Below, in pieces: positions 8,640 through 15,524 of a stretch of DNA of 29,179 nucleotides. Both the position numbers and the translations under genes were made by a program. This DNA is from Lichenicola sp964247735 (GTDB lineage: Bacteria; Pseudomonadota; Alphaproteobacteria; Acetobacterales; Acetobacteraceae), in NCBI GenBank assembly GCA_964247735.1, contig CAXTVS010000042.1, forward strand, positions 1 to 29,179, in the 5' to 3' direction. Each line of letters starts with the position of its first letter. Position 1 is the stretch's first letter. A model generated the notes under the pieces. The model did not search any database and was not told where the DNA came from. It worked only from the letters and a program-made list of their open reading frames with translations.

Positions 8640-8683
8640 GACAAGACCGGCCGGTTGAACCCTTGGGTCAAGCGAAACTTGTC
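8640..8683. promoter_or_regulatory. candidate TetR operator cluster
   Basis: The 98-bp gap between the divergent DUF2306-like and TetR genes contains a perfect 10-bp palindrome ACCGGCCGGT (8646-8655). An imperfect palindrome TTGAACCCTTGGGTCAA overlaps its end (8655-8671, 12 of 16 arm bases pairing). An inverted pair GACAAG (8640-8645) / CTTGTC (8678-8683) encloses both. TetR-family proteins usually bind imperfect palindromes of 15-20 bp between divergent genes, so this is the natural operator candidate; binding is inferred. Confidence 0.4.
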
Positions 8684-8714
8684 AGCGGCAACATTCCTGG
8701 GGCATGCCTCGGTC

Positions 8715-9266
8715 ATGCCGGAGCGGCCTTACCATCACGGGGCGTTGCGACCCGCCCTTCTCGAAGCGGCGGAGCTGATCCTGGAGCGGGACGGCCTCGA
8801 CCGGTTGTCGCTGCGGGCCATCTCCCGCGCGGCCGGCGTCTCCCACGCGGCGCCCGCGCACCATTTCGGCGATCTCCGCGGGCTGCTGACGGCGCTGGCG
8901 TCGGTCGGCTTCCGGCGCTTCGCACGCTCGCTCGCCGAGGCTGCCACCTCGTCCACGGATCCGTTGCGGGCACTCGGCCGCTCCTATGTGCGGTTTGCCC
9001 GCACCCAGCCGGGTCTCTTCCTGCTCATGTTCCACAACACCGTCCTGAACGGCGACGACCCCGAGTTCCGCGAGGCGACGGCCGAGGCGTTTGCGGCCCT
9101 GGCGCGCGTGACGGCTGCGAGGTCGCGCGGACCCGACAGCTCCACGTCACGCGGCCGGGCGCTCGCCTCGTGGTGCCTGGTCCACGGCTTCTCCATGCTG
9201 CTGCTCGACGGACGCCTGCCGTCGCAACCCGGGACGGAGGCACTGCTCGAGGAGATCCTGGCCTGA
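8715..9266 (+). CDS. TetR/AcrR-family transcriptional regulator
   Basis: The 183-residue product has a typical TetR N-terminal helix-turn-helix. YHHGALRPALLEAAELILER opens the domain, LSLRAISRAAGVSHAAPAHH is the recognition region (residues about 35-55), and FGDLRGLLTALASVGFRRF closes it. The C-terminal ligand domain contains RSYVRFARTQPGLFLLMFHN, a pattern common in the TetR_C_33/WHG-type subgroup. The ATG at 8715 (MPERPYHHG) was chosen because YHHG at residues 5-8 is the usual beginning of this subgroup; the longer open frame upstream would run through the intergenic region. It probably represses itself and the divergent membrane gene. The inducer is unknown. Confidence 0.85.
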   Translation: MPERPYHHGALRPALLEAAELILERDGLDRLSLRAISRAAGVSHAAPAHHFGDLRGLLTALASVGFRRFARSLAEAATSSTDPLRALGRSYVRFARTQPGLFLLMFHNTVLNGDDPEFREATAEAFAALARVTAARSRGPDSSTSRGRALASWCLVHGFSMLLLDGRLPSQPGTEALLEEILA

Positions 9267-9370
9267 TCCAGCCGGCAGCGGCCTGGGGGAACGGATCGGA
9301 ACGGAGGACCCTCCGGCATCGGGCACTGTCGGCGGCAGCCGACCGCTACTCTCGGGAAAGGGCCAAGCCG

Positions 9371-9715
9371 TCACGCAGGCCCGACATGTGGTGAACGTTG
9401 TTCCATGCCGGTGACCGCGGACTCACGATTTTCATCGGTCGGCCGCAGCGCCAGGAGGAAGCTCGCGTCGACGGCCATCGGGAAGTGTCCGGCGGTCATC
9501 GGCAGGTAGCCGAGCGCGATCGTCGGCCGACCGGGCCGCAGCAGCGCGCCCGTCATGCAGAGCACGAGCAGGGACTGCATGCCGTGGAGCGAGACGTCGA
9601 TCCAGCCCCCGGTGAAGGCGAGCACGGCGAAGCCGCGCGGATGGCCGAAGAACGCCTCGTCGCGCCGGCCGCCTTCCACGGTCGACAGCGGAGCCTGATC
9701 GGTGTCGTGCCTCAT
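9371..9715 (-). pseudogene. decayed fragment of a POT-family peptide transporter
   Basis: The 114-codon frame starts with a clear POT (proton-dependent oligopeptide transporter) beginning: DEAFFGHPRGFAVLAFTGGW, then GMQSLLVLCMTGALLRPGR. It then jumps to TIALGYLPMTAGHFPMAVDA SFLLAL, which corresponds to the helix lying some 40-60 residues further on in full transporters (pattern A-x-G-H-x-x-M-A). The intervening helix and the whole C-terminal three quarters of a roughly 450-500 residue protein are missing. The proton-coupling E-x-x-E-R motif that normally follows the first strand (T-E-M-W-E-R) reads T-G-G-W-I-D here, so the key acidic and basic residues are gone. The rest of the frame is not transporter-like. 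This is a relic left by deletion and drift. Confidence 0.6.
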
Positions 9716-9742
9716 CCAGGGCGCTCCGTGCCCCGGCGCCGT

Positions 9743-10486
9743 CTAGGCTGTCCGCAGCTTGTGGCGTTCGAGGCGCGCGTAGTGGGGTGCTGCCGCGTCC
9801 ACGGTGCGGCGCAGGGAATCGTCGAGCCGGACCGGCGGCCGTTCCCGCCGTGACGTGAAGCCGGTGGAGCGCTCGACCTGGTCGTACCAGGCGGGCGCCC
9901 AGACCCCGTCGCTGGCGCGGCGTCCGGCCGGCCAGGCGATCATGGCAGGACTGAATGCAAGCCCGAGCGCGGCGCAAAGGGCGCCAAGTGCCGCCGCGGG
10001 CGCTGCGGTGACGTCAGCCGCGTCGAGCACCAGCGGGACCTCGCCGAGCCGGTCGGCTTCCTGCTCGAACAGGTCGGCCTGGCGCACGATGCCGATGTCG
10101 GCGAGGCCGACCTGTCCACGCTTCTCGCGGTAGGAGGCGACCACCTCCTCCGGCCGGCGGATCAGGAACACGTTGCGGCAGGACGCCATCCAGTCCGTGC
10201 CGAAGCCGGGAAGCATGTGGTGGGTCATGTGCTTCTGGTAGTACACCGCTGCGCGACCCGGCACCGGACCCAGCAGCAGGGCGGCAACGTCGCGCCAGTC
10301 CTGCGGCTGGCTTGCCAGCACCTGGTCGCGCATGGGGTGATCCAGGCCGGTGGCGGCGAGGTAGGCGGCGTAGAACGGCTCGTCCACCACCGCCGTGTCG
10401 GGCCGGTTCTCGAACGCACGCATCATGGCGGTCGAGATGTTGCGCGGCCCGGACCACATCGCGATCCGCAACGGGCGCCCGGTCAT
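9743..10486 (-). CDS. sulfotransferase-fold protein
   Basis: The product has 247 residues. Near the N-terminus, IAMWSGPRNISTAMMRAFEN (residues about 7-26) has the position and pattern of the PAPS 5'-phosphosulfate loop of sulfotransferases. RNVFLIRRPEEVVASYREKR near residue 115 matches the 3'-phosphate-binding strand, loop and helix. VVDEPFYAAYL is also typical of this bacterial sulfotransferase-like group. The ATG at 10486 overlaps the stop of the aminotransferase-like gene by four bases (ATGA), so the two are translationally coupled. A cytosolic enzyme moving sulfuryl or phosphoryl groups is the family expectation; the acceptor is unknown. The tight coupling suggests that the two proteins act on the same compound or form a complex. 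Confidence 0.75.
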   Translation of the reverse strand: MTGRPLRIAMWSGPRNISTAMMRAFENRPDTAVVDEPFYAAYLAATGLDHPMRDQVLASQPQDWRDVAALLLGPVPGRAAVYYQKHMTHHMLPGFGTDWMASCRNVFLIRRPEEVVASYREKRGQVGLADIGIVRQADLFEQEADRLGEVPLVLDAADVTAAPAAALGALCAALGLAFSPAMIAWPAGRRASDGVWAPAWYDQVERSTGFTSRRERPPVRLDDSLRRTVDAAAPHYARLERHKLRTA

Positions 10487-11394
10487 GGCTGCGCCGCCGC
10501 GTCCTTCAGCTCCTCGTAGAGGGCGCGCAGCCGGGCGGTGACCGGGCCGGGCAGGCCGGCGGGCAGGCGGCGGCCGTCGATCGCGCGCACGGGCGTGAGG
10601 CCGCCGAAGGTGCCGGTCACGAACGCCTCGTCGGCTGCACGGGCGCGCTCGGGCGGGAAGTCCCCGAGCTCGATCGGGATGGCGTGTTCGCGGCACAGCG
10701 CGATGACGTGGAAGCGGGTGACGCCGTTGAAGCAGTACTCGCCGCCAGAGCTGTGCACTCTCCCGCCGGCGACGAAGAAGAAGTTCGTGGCGTTGCAGCT
10801 CGAGACGTGTCCGTGGGGATCGAGCATCAGCGCCTCGTCCGCCCCTGCCTCGATGGCCTGCAGCAGGGCGGTGATGAGGTTGAGCCGACTGTGCGAGTTG
10901 AGCCGCATGTCGAACATGCTGGCCGGCGAGCAGCGGATGGCCACGGTGGCAAGCGCCAGACCGTTCGCGGCAAGCGCCGGGCTCGGCGCCTTGCGTTCGG
11001 CGAGGATCACGATCGTGGGCGTGCCGAGCGCGTTGCGCGGATCCTGGTTGGCGCCGGTCTTGATGCCGCGCGTGACCATCACCCGTATGTGGACGCCGTG
11101 CTCGAAGCCGTTGGCGCGCAGGACGCGCCAGATCTCGCCGGTCAACGCCCCGGGCGTCATGCCGATGTCGAGGGAGATCGCGGCCGCGCCGGCATACAGC
11201 CGATCGAGGTGCTGATCCGGGAACAGCAGCACCCCGCGATGCAGCCGCAATCCCTCCCATACGCCGTCGCCGAGAACGAAGCCGGCGTCGAACACGGAGA
11301 CCCTGGCTTCCGCACGCGGCACCAACGCCCCGTTGAGCCCGATCAGCACCGTGGCGTTGGCGGGATCTTCCTCGAAATCCTGGCTGCCGGCCAT
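10483..11394 (-). CDS. class IV aminotransferase-fold protein lacking the PLP lysine
   Basis: This 303-residue protein has the fold-type IV layout of branched-chain/D-amino acid aminotransferases. LNGALVPRAEARVSVFDAGF and GDGVWEGLRLHRG open the N-terminal domain, GADEALMLDPHGHVSSCNAT forms the central strands, and GVTRFHVIALCREH with ADEAFVTGTFGGLTPVRAID closes it. Catalytic Lys is expected just before the L-N of the segment NSHSRLNLITALLQAIEAG (residues 166-184). Here that segment has His168, Ser169 and Arg170, and the only lysines are K112, K135 and one near the C-terminus. The Glu that normally pairs with the PLP pyridine nitrogen (E-G-x-x-x-N) is Ser199. The start at 11394 is chosen for AGGAGG four bases upstream. 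It may be a pseudoenzyme or use different chemistry. Confidence 0.8.
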   Translation of the reverse strand: MAGSQDFEEDPANATVLIGLNGALVPRAEARVSVFDAGFVLGDGVWEGLRLHRGVLLFPDQHLDRLYAGAAAISLDIGMTPGALTGEIWRVLRANGFEHGVHIRVMVTRGIKTGANQDPRNALGTPTIVILAERKAPSPALAANGLALATVAIRCSPASMFDMRLNSHSRLNLITALLQAIEAGADEALMLDPHGHVSSCNATNFFFVAGGRVHSSGGEYCFNGVTRFHVIALCREHAIPIELGDFPPERARAADEAFVTGTFGGLTPVRAIDGRRLPAGLPGPVTARLRALYEELKDAAAQP

Positions 11395-11507
11395 TCCGCC
11401 TCCTGCATCAAGCGCGGGCCCGGCCATGCCGGAAGGCCCACGGCAACCCGACGCGGACGTGCTCGAAGTGCAGGACCGGCCGCAGCTGGCCTGCTTGTTA
11501 AACCGGT

Positions 11508-11530
11508 CGGGACGCGCATTCTACGTCCCG
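11508..11530. promoter_or_regulatory. perfect inverted repeat in a divergent intergenic region
   Basis: CGGGACG (11508-11514) and CGTCCCG (11524-11530) form a perfect 7-bp inverted repeat around a 9-base AT-richer centre. It lies in the 163-bp gap between the divergent aminotransferase-like gene and the phosphorylase-like gene. The spacing fits a dimeric regulator's operator; a short RNA hairpin in the phosphorylase leader is the alternative. Confidence 0.45.
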
Positions 11531-11557
11531 TCACCTCCAGAGGATGCCACAGAGCCC

Positions 11558-12649
11558 ATGAGACACGGTCATGATCCGTATCGCCGGTTCGGCATGGCGG
11601 TATCCGAAGCATCGCGGGTTCGCGCGACGATCGCGCACACGCCCCCTCTGCCGGTGGTGGACTATGCCGCTGTCGGCCGGATCGCGCCGACCCTGCTCGA
11701 CACGCCGGTGGGGGCGCTGCCGAAGGCGTCGGCCGTGGTGATCACCTGGGCGGAGGCCGAGTGGGCGGCGATGCAGCAGGTGTTCTGCGCCGGGGGCGCG
11801 ACGATGCCCTACGGCGACCGGACGCGCAGCGACTGGAGCGGCTGGCAGACCTATTCGAAGAACCTGCCGAGCGGCGCCCCTTCGGGCTGGACCGAATGGG
11901 GCAGCTACCGCCTGGTCGAGGTGGGCGGCAAGCCGGTGCTGCTGTTCAAGTCGAACACCCATCTCGACTATCCGGGCGCCAGCTTCCTGGAGACGCTGGT
12001 CAGGCTGCTGATCGCCGACGTCGAGCCGGCGCTGATCCTGTCGATCGGCACCGCCGGCGGAGCCAGGCCGACCGATCATGTCGGCACGGTGCGCGCCGTG
12101 AGCGCCGGCACGCTCTACGAGGCCGGCCGGCCTGCAGCAAGCTGGCCGGACTACAAGAACGGCTGGACGGCGAGCGACGCCCTGCTCGGCAACGCGAGCC
12201 TGTCCCGGCTGCTGTTCCCGATCCCGACCACGCCAGACGATCTGCAGACGCTCGCTGCGGACCTGAACAAGGAGGCCGGCACCGACTACACCCTGGCGCA
12301 GCTCGATCCGGACGGCTTGAACCTCGGCGACGCGATGCCGCAGATCGACGACCAGACCGGCGGCGGCGTGTCCCTGCTGACGACGTCCACCTTCGTGGTC
12401 GGAACCACCGCGGGCGACTTCCAGGCCTACAGCGCGATCGAGATGGACGACGCGGTCATCGGCGAGGTGTGCGCCGCGGGCAACGTCGCGTTCGGTTTCA
12501 TCCGCAACGTGTCGGACCCGGTGCAGAACGCGGCCCTCCCGGCCAAGGTGCAGGGGAGCTGGGGCAGCATCGTGTACGACGCGTATGGGTTCTACACGAG
12601 CTACAACGGCGCGGTCGCGGCCTGGGCGGTGCTGGCGGCCGGAAGCTGA
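11558..12649 (+). CDS. nucleoside phosphorylase (NP-I) superfamily protein
   Basis: The 363-residue protein has the signature strands of the PNP/MTA-SAH nucleosidase superfamily. LILSIGTAGGARPTDHVGTV (about 159-178) is the phosphate/base loop. SAIEMDDAVIGEVCAAGNVA (about 292-311) corresponds to the V-E-M-E ribose-binding element, with M296-D297 in place of M-E. FGFIRNVSDP (312-321) supplies the usual catalytic Asp (D320). About 80 residues (195-275) between these blocks look like an insertion relative to the roughly 230-residue nucleosidases. The N-terminal 55 residues are also extra. The ATG at 11558 was chosen over the in-frame ATG at 11594, though neither has a strong ribosome binding site. 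It is divergent from the aminotransferase/sulfotransferase pair. Substrate and whether it is a phosphorylase or hydrolase are unknown. Confidence 0.75.
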   Translation: MRHGHDPYRRFGMAVSEASRVRATIAHTPPLPVVDYAAVGRIAPTLLDTPVGALPKASAVVITWAEAEWAAMQQVFCAGGATMPYGDRTRSDWSGWQTYSKNLPSGAPSGWTEWGSYRLVEVGGKPVLLFKSNTHLDYPGASFLETLVRLLIADVEPALILSIGTAGGARPTDHVGTVRAVSAGTLYEAGRPAASWPDYKNGWTASDALLGNASLSRLLFPIPTTPDDLQTLAADLNKEAGTDYTLAQLDPDGLNLGDAMPQIDDQTGGGVSLLTTSTFVVGTTAGDFQAYSAIEMDDAVIGEVCAAGNVAFGFIRNVSDPVQNAALPAKVQGSWGSIVYDAYGFYTSYNGAVAAWAVLAAGS

Positions 12650-12783
12650 CCGGGCGGGACAGTCAGGCAGGCTGGAGGATCACACGGAGCGGCCGGCCGC
12701 CATGGTCCCGGTCGTCCCGGCCGCTTCCGAAGTCCGACGAGGGCGGGAAGGTCGTTCGGTTGGATAGGTTGCGGCGGTCACGG

Positions 12784-12802
12784 CGGCGGGCTCGTCCCGC
12801 CG
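12784..12802. terminator. possible bidirectional hairpin between convergent genes
   Basis: CGGCGGG and CCCGCCG form a perfect 7-bp stem with a CTCGT loop, two bases beyond the Nudix stop codon (12805-12807) and 135 bp beyond the phosphorylase stop. The position between convergent genes suits a terminator for both. There is no T tract on either strand, so classical intrinsic termination is uncertain. Confidence 0.35.
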
Positions 12803-12804
12803 GC

Positions 12805-13452
12805 CTATGAGCCGGACGCCAGCTTGGCGAGCGGCTGATCCGCACCGATGGCGCCGGCAGGTGACGCCTGCATCGCATCCCGGTGGCCGACATGCTGGGT
12901 GAACACCTCGATGCCCGTCCCGAGCCTGCCCTGGCGCAGCGCCTCGATCACGGACCGGTAGACCAGGTGGCTCGGGTAGAGCGCGTCCGGCACCTCGTCG
13001 AACCAGCGCAGGCTGCCGGGCTGCGGCGTGTCGTCCTCCGCAACGAGACGCTGATCCGGCGTATCACGCAACGCCGCGATGTAGCAGAGCGACATCGAGT
13101 GCCCGCGGTCGTCGAAGATCTGTATCAGCGCGACCGGCCGCTCGGCGACGACCAGGTCGCAGCCGAACTCCTCCCTGGCGCAGGCCTGGATGCGATGCGC
13201 GATCTCCTCCCGATGCCGGATGATGCTGCCGGGCACATGCCAGCCGCTGCCGAAGGCGTCCTCCCGCCAGGCGAGCAGGACCCGCCCCTCGTCCTGGACC
13301 AGCAGGTCGACGTTCGACGTCGCGACGACCTCGGTCACGAACCGGAACAGCAGGGGCGGCAGCTCGGCGCCGGGCCCATCGAGCTTGGCCAGGATGCCTT
13401 CCAGCGTGTCGAGCTCCTCGTCCGACAGTCGCTGCCGTTCGGTTCTTGTCAT
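12805..13452 (-). CDS. Nudix-like hydrolase with degenerate Nudix box
   Basis: The product has 215 residues. VDLLVQDEGRVLLAWREDAF followed by GSGWHVPGSIIRHREEIAHR has the strand-loop-helix layout of a Nudix domain, and a downstream tryptophan (LRWFDEVPDALYPSH) fits the family's C-terminal region. The Nudix box should be G-x5-E-x7-R-E-x2-E-E-x-G. Residues 75-97 end in R-E-E-F-G, but the upstream R-E pair is replaced by Ala-Cys, and the first E is shifted by one. A modified box of this kind recalls GDP-mannose mannosyl hydrolases (W-x-V-P-G-G at the same place). An NDP-sugar substrate is therefore possible, but not proven. The first 45 residues are an acidic helical extension. The start at 13452 is preceded by GGAG at about six bases. 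Confidence 0.75.
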   Translation of the reverse strand: MTRTERQRLSDEELDTLEGILAKLDGPGAELPPLLFRFVTEVVATSNVDLLVQDEGRVLLAWREDAFGSGWHVPGSIIRHREEIAHRIQACAREEFGCDLVVAERPVALIQIFDDRGHSMSLCYIAALRDTPDQRLVAEDDTPQPGSLRWFDEVPDALYPSHLVYRSVIEALRQGRLGTGIEVFTQHVGHRDAMQASPAGAIGADQPLAKLASGS

Positions 13453-13458
13453 TGCCGC

Positions 13459-13890
13459 TCCCGACCGACCTGCTGCTGCGCGCCAGCATGGCGTGGTGCT
13501 GCGTCGCCAGCGGGATCAACACCACGAGATGCTCCGTGGTGGCGTCGGCCGGCGCCAGCTCGTCCAGCTCCACCGAAGCCATACTGGACCGTACACCTTT
13601 CGACGCTGACCGTCAGCGTGCCCTCCTCGATGTCGATGGCGCCGATGATGCCGAGGTCGCCGTCGAACACGTCGCGCGCGTCGTCGCGGGCACCTGCATC
13701 ACCTTGTCGTCCGGACAGGAAGTCCAGCCGAATCGCTCCACCCGCTCAGCACCCGGCGGGTTCAGCCGCGGCATGTCCGACCACCACGACCAAGTCGCGC
13801 TGCCCGCGCGCCTTGACCCGCCGCACGCAGGAGCCGTTGCCGGCATCGCGGCAGGTGACGCGCTTCACCAGACCGGCGGCGTCCGGTCGG
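13459..13890 (-). pseudogene. probable multiply frameshifted coding relic
   Basis: Four adjacent pieces in different minus-strand frames look protein-like with GC-rich third positions. In order of translation they are: VTCRDAGNGSCVRRVKARGQ plus RDLVVVVGH; then MPRLNPPGAERVERFGWTSC plus PDDKVMQVPATTR; then FDGDLGIIGAIDIEEGTLTV plus SVERCTVQYG; then VELDELAPADATTEHLVVLI plus PLATQHHAMLARS. The second junction falls in a CGCGCGCG run, where loss of two bases would join the frames. The pieces follow each other almost without gaps, which fits one decayed gene or an assembly with indel errors. No family is recognised. It lies directly upstream of, and on the same strand as, the Nudix gene. Confidence 0.35.
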
Positions 13891-14056
13891 GACCACCGGG
13901 GCGGTGCTCGGCGCCTAGTCAGTCACATGTGTCCCTCAGCTGCTCCAGATGAGTCGCCGGCAGAGAAGATGATGGTTCGAGCAGCTTCTCCAGTTCCATT
14001 CCTCCCCGATAAGGAACCGACGACCTCTGCATCGACCCGTGCAGCCGGTATCACCG

Positions 14057-14989
14057 CTACGGAATCGTAAGAAGGATCACGACCGGCAGGGTCACCGCGG
14101 CGGCGATCGTGCTGCCGAGCAGGGCAGCGCTCGCCAGCCGCGAGCTTATTCCGTAGCGCAGACCGAACAGGATGCCGAAGAAGCCGCATGGCACCGACGC
14201 CAGCACCGCAACGACCCGGGCATCGCTGCGCGAACCGTGAAGGAGCAGTGCCACGGCGAACGCGACTGCCGGCTGCACGGCGTTCTTGACCAAGATCAGC
14301 GCTGCAACGCCGCCATCGATCCGCAGTCGCTGCGACGACAGGATCACGCCGGTCACGAACAAGGCAGCGCCGCCGGCGCCCTCGCCGAGCAGACCGAGCG
14401 CCCCCCGAACCAACGCCGGCAACGGCAGCCCGGACAGGGCGTAGAGCAGGCCCAGGATCGGCGCCACCACCACCGGCCGCGTCAAGGCGCGCCGCAATGC
14501 CGGCGCCACCGCCCCGGAGCCGGTCTGCCGTCCGGCGTGGCGCTCCAGCACGAGCAGCGAGATCGGCGAAAGCAGGATCGCGCCCAGGGCGATGCCGATC
14601 GCGTCCAGCACCACGTTCGCCGGCCCGAACAACGCCCGTGTCAGCGGCAGCCCGACGGCCGCCAGGTTCGGGAAGGCGACCACCAGAGCGATGACGGCCG
14701 TCTCGCCGGTCCCGCCCCCCACCAGTCGGCGGGCGGTGATGAAGACGAGCCCGTAGATACCCAGCATCGACGCCGCCATCGCCAGGGCGAACGGAATGTG
14801 TGTCGCGAGCACCGTCCGCGGCGTCGTGGCGGTCGCGACGAACAAGGCCGCCGGAATCAGGAACTCCATCACCAGCGTGTTGAGCTCGGATATGCGGGTG
14901 CGGTCGATCTTTCCCGACAGGCCGGCCCAGGCGCCGACGGCAAGCACGAAGAACACGGGTACCAGGACGGTGAGGAGGGTCGCGGTCAT
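14057..14989 (-). CDS. mdcF: MdcF-like malonate transporter, AEC family
   Basis: This is a 310-residue inner-membrane protein with about ten hydrophobic helices in two halves separated by a basic central loop (residues about 165-190), the plan of the auxin efflux carrier (AEC) family. The N-terminus (LLTVLVPVFFVLAVGAWAGL), NTLVMEFLIPAALFVATAT and the C-terminal LASVPCGFFGILFGLRYGIS match the family. AEC members next to malonate decarboxylase genes are MdcF, the presumed malonate importer. This copy is divergent from mdcA, so the name rests on family plus context. The ATG at 14989 was chosen because the first helix begins five residues later; upstream codons in the frame are Cys/Arg/Gly-rich. 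Its ribosome binding site is weak. Confidence 0.82.
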   Translation of the reverse strand: MTATLLTVLVPVFFVLAVGAWAGLSGKIDRTRISELNTLVMEFLIPAALFVATATTPRTVLATHIPFALAMAASMLGIYGLVFITARRLVGGGTGETAVIALVVAFPNLAAVGLPLTRALFGPANVVLDAIGIALGAILLSPISLLVLERHAGRQTGSGAVAPALRRALTRPVVVAPILGLLYALSGLPLPALVRGALGLLGEGAGGAALFVTGVILSSQRLRIDGGVAALILVKNAVQPAVAFAVALLLHGSRSDARVVAVLASVPCGFFGILFGLRYGISSRLASAALLGSTIAAAVTLPVVILLTIP

Positions 14990-15011
14990 ATCTGCTCTAC
15001 CTGGTTCGCCT

Positions 15012-15032
15012 GCGCGGGAACCGCACCCGCGC
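15012..15032 (-). promoter_or_regulatory. stem-loop in the mdcF leader
   Basis: GCGCGGG (15012-15018) and CCCGCGC (15026-15032) form a perfect 7-bp stem with a seven-base loop, beginning 23 bases upstream of the mdcF start. It could shape mdcF translation or be part of an operator. No function is shown. Confidence 0.35.
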
Positions 15033-15399
15033 GGGCAACCGCTCCGCCTCGGGCCGGCCAACGTGGCTGCCATGCCCGGACAGGAGGCGCTGCGACAGGT
15101 ACCCGGCACATCCCCCTCGCGCAAGCCGAACAAACAAGCTCCGACAGCAGACGGCGTGGGCGAACGTCGGGATGCCGATGCTCATAGGATCGTGCCTCGC
15201 AGGTTGTTTCCGGCTGGACCGCCGGGCACCAGCGCACCCGGACCGTGCGGGCGAACAAGCGTCCAGTCGTCGAACTCGCTGGCCGGCGGGAAACCGTTCG
15301 ACGCAGAGGCACAAGGCCGTCCGCACGAGGCTGCCGGCTCCACCACCGCAAGGACGGCCGTACGCGATCGGCAGCAAGGCATCGTCCCTATCGCGCTCC

Positions 15400-15418
15400 T
15401 CGTCGACGACACTATGAT
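15400..15418 (+). promoter_or_regulatory. palindrome next to a -10-like box upstream of mdcA
   Basis: The 535-bp gap between mdcF and mdcA contains a perfect 10-bp palindrome TCGTCGACGA (15400-15409), followed three bases later by TATGAT (15413-15418), a five-of-six match to a -10 box. No matching -35 is seen at 17 bp. A regulator bound at the palindrome would cover this promoter. The transcript would have a leader of about 100 bases before mdcA. Apart from this and the mdcF leader stem-loop, the gap shows no gene. Confidence 0.3.
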
Positions 15419-15524
15419 GATGGTGCACATGCGGGCAACGGCAGGCCCGGTCGAGCCGTCTGGTCACAGACCGGCCGCACTGCGGCGGTGGCACAGTCCT
15501 CCCAGCAACGGAAGCGGACCGATC

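Noticed and set aside
12689..12700. 12-bp palindrome GCGGCCGGCCGC between the phosphorylase and Nudix genes
   Set aside because: It is made only of G and C in a region of very high GC, where such palindromes are common, and has no supporting context.
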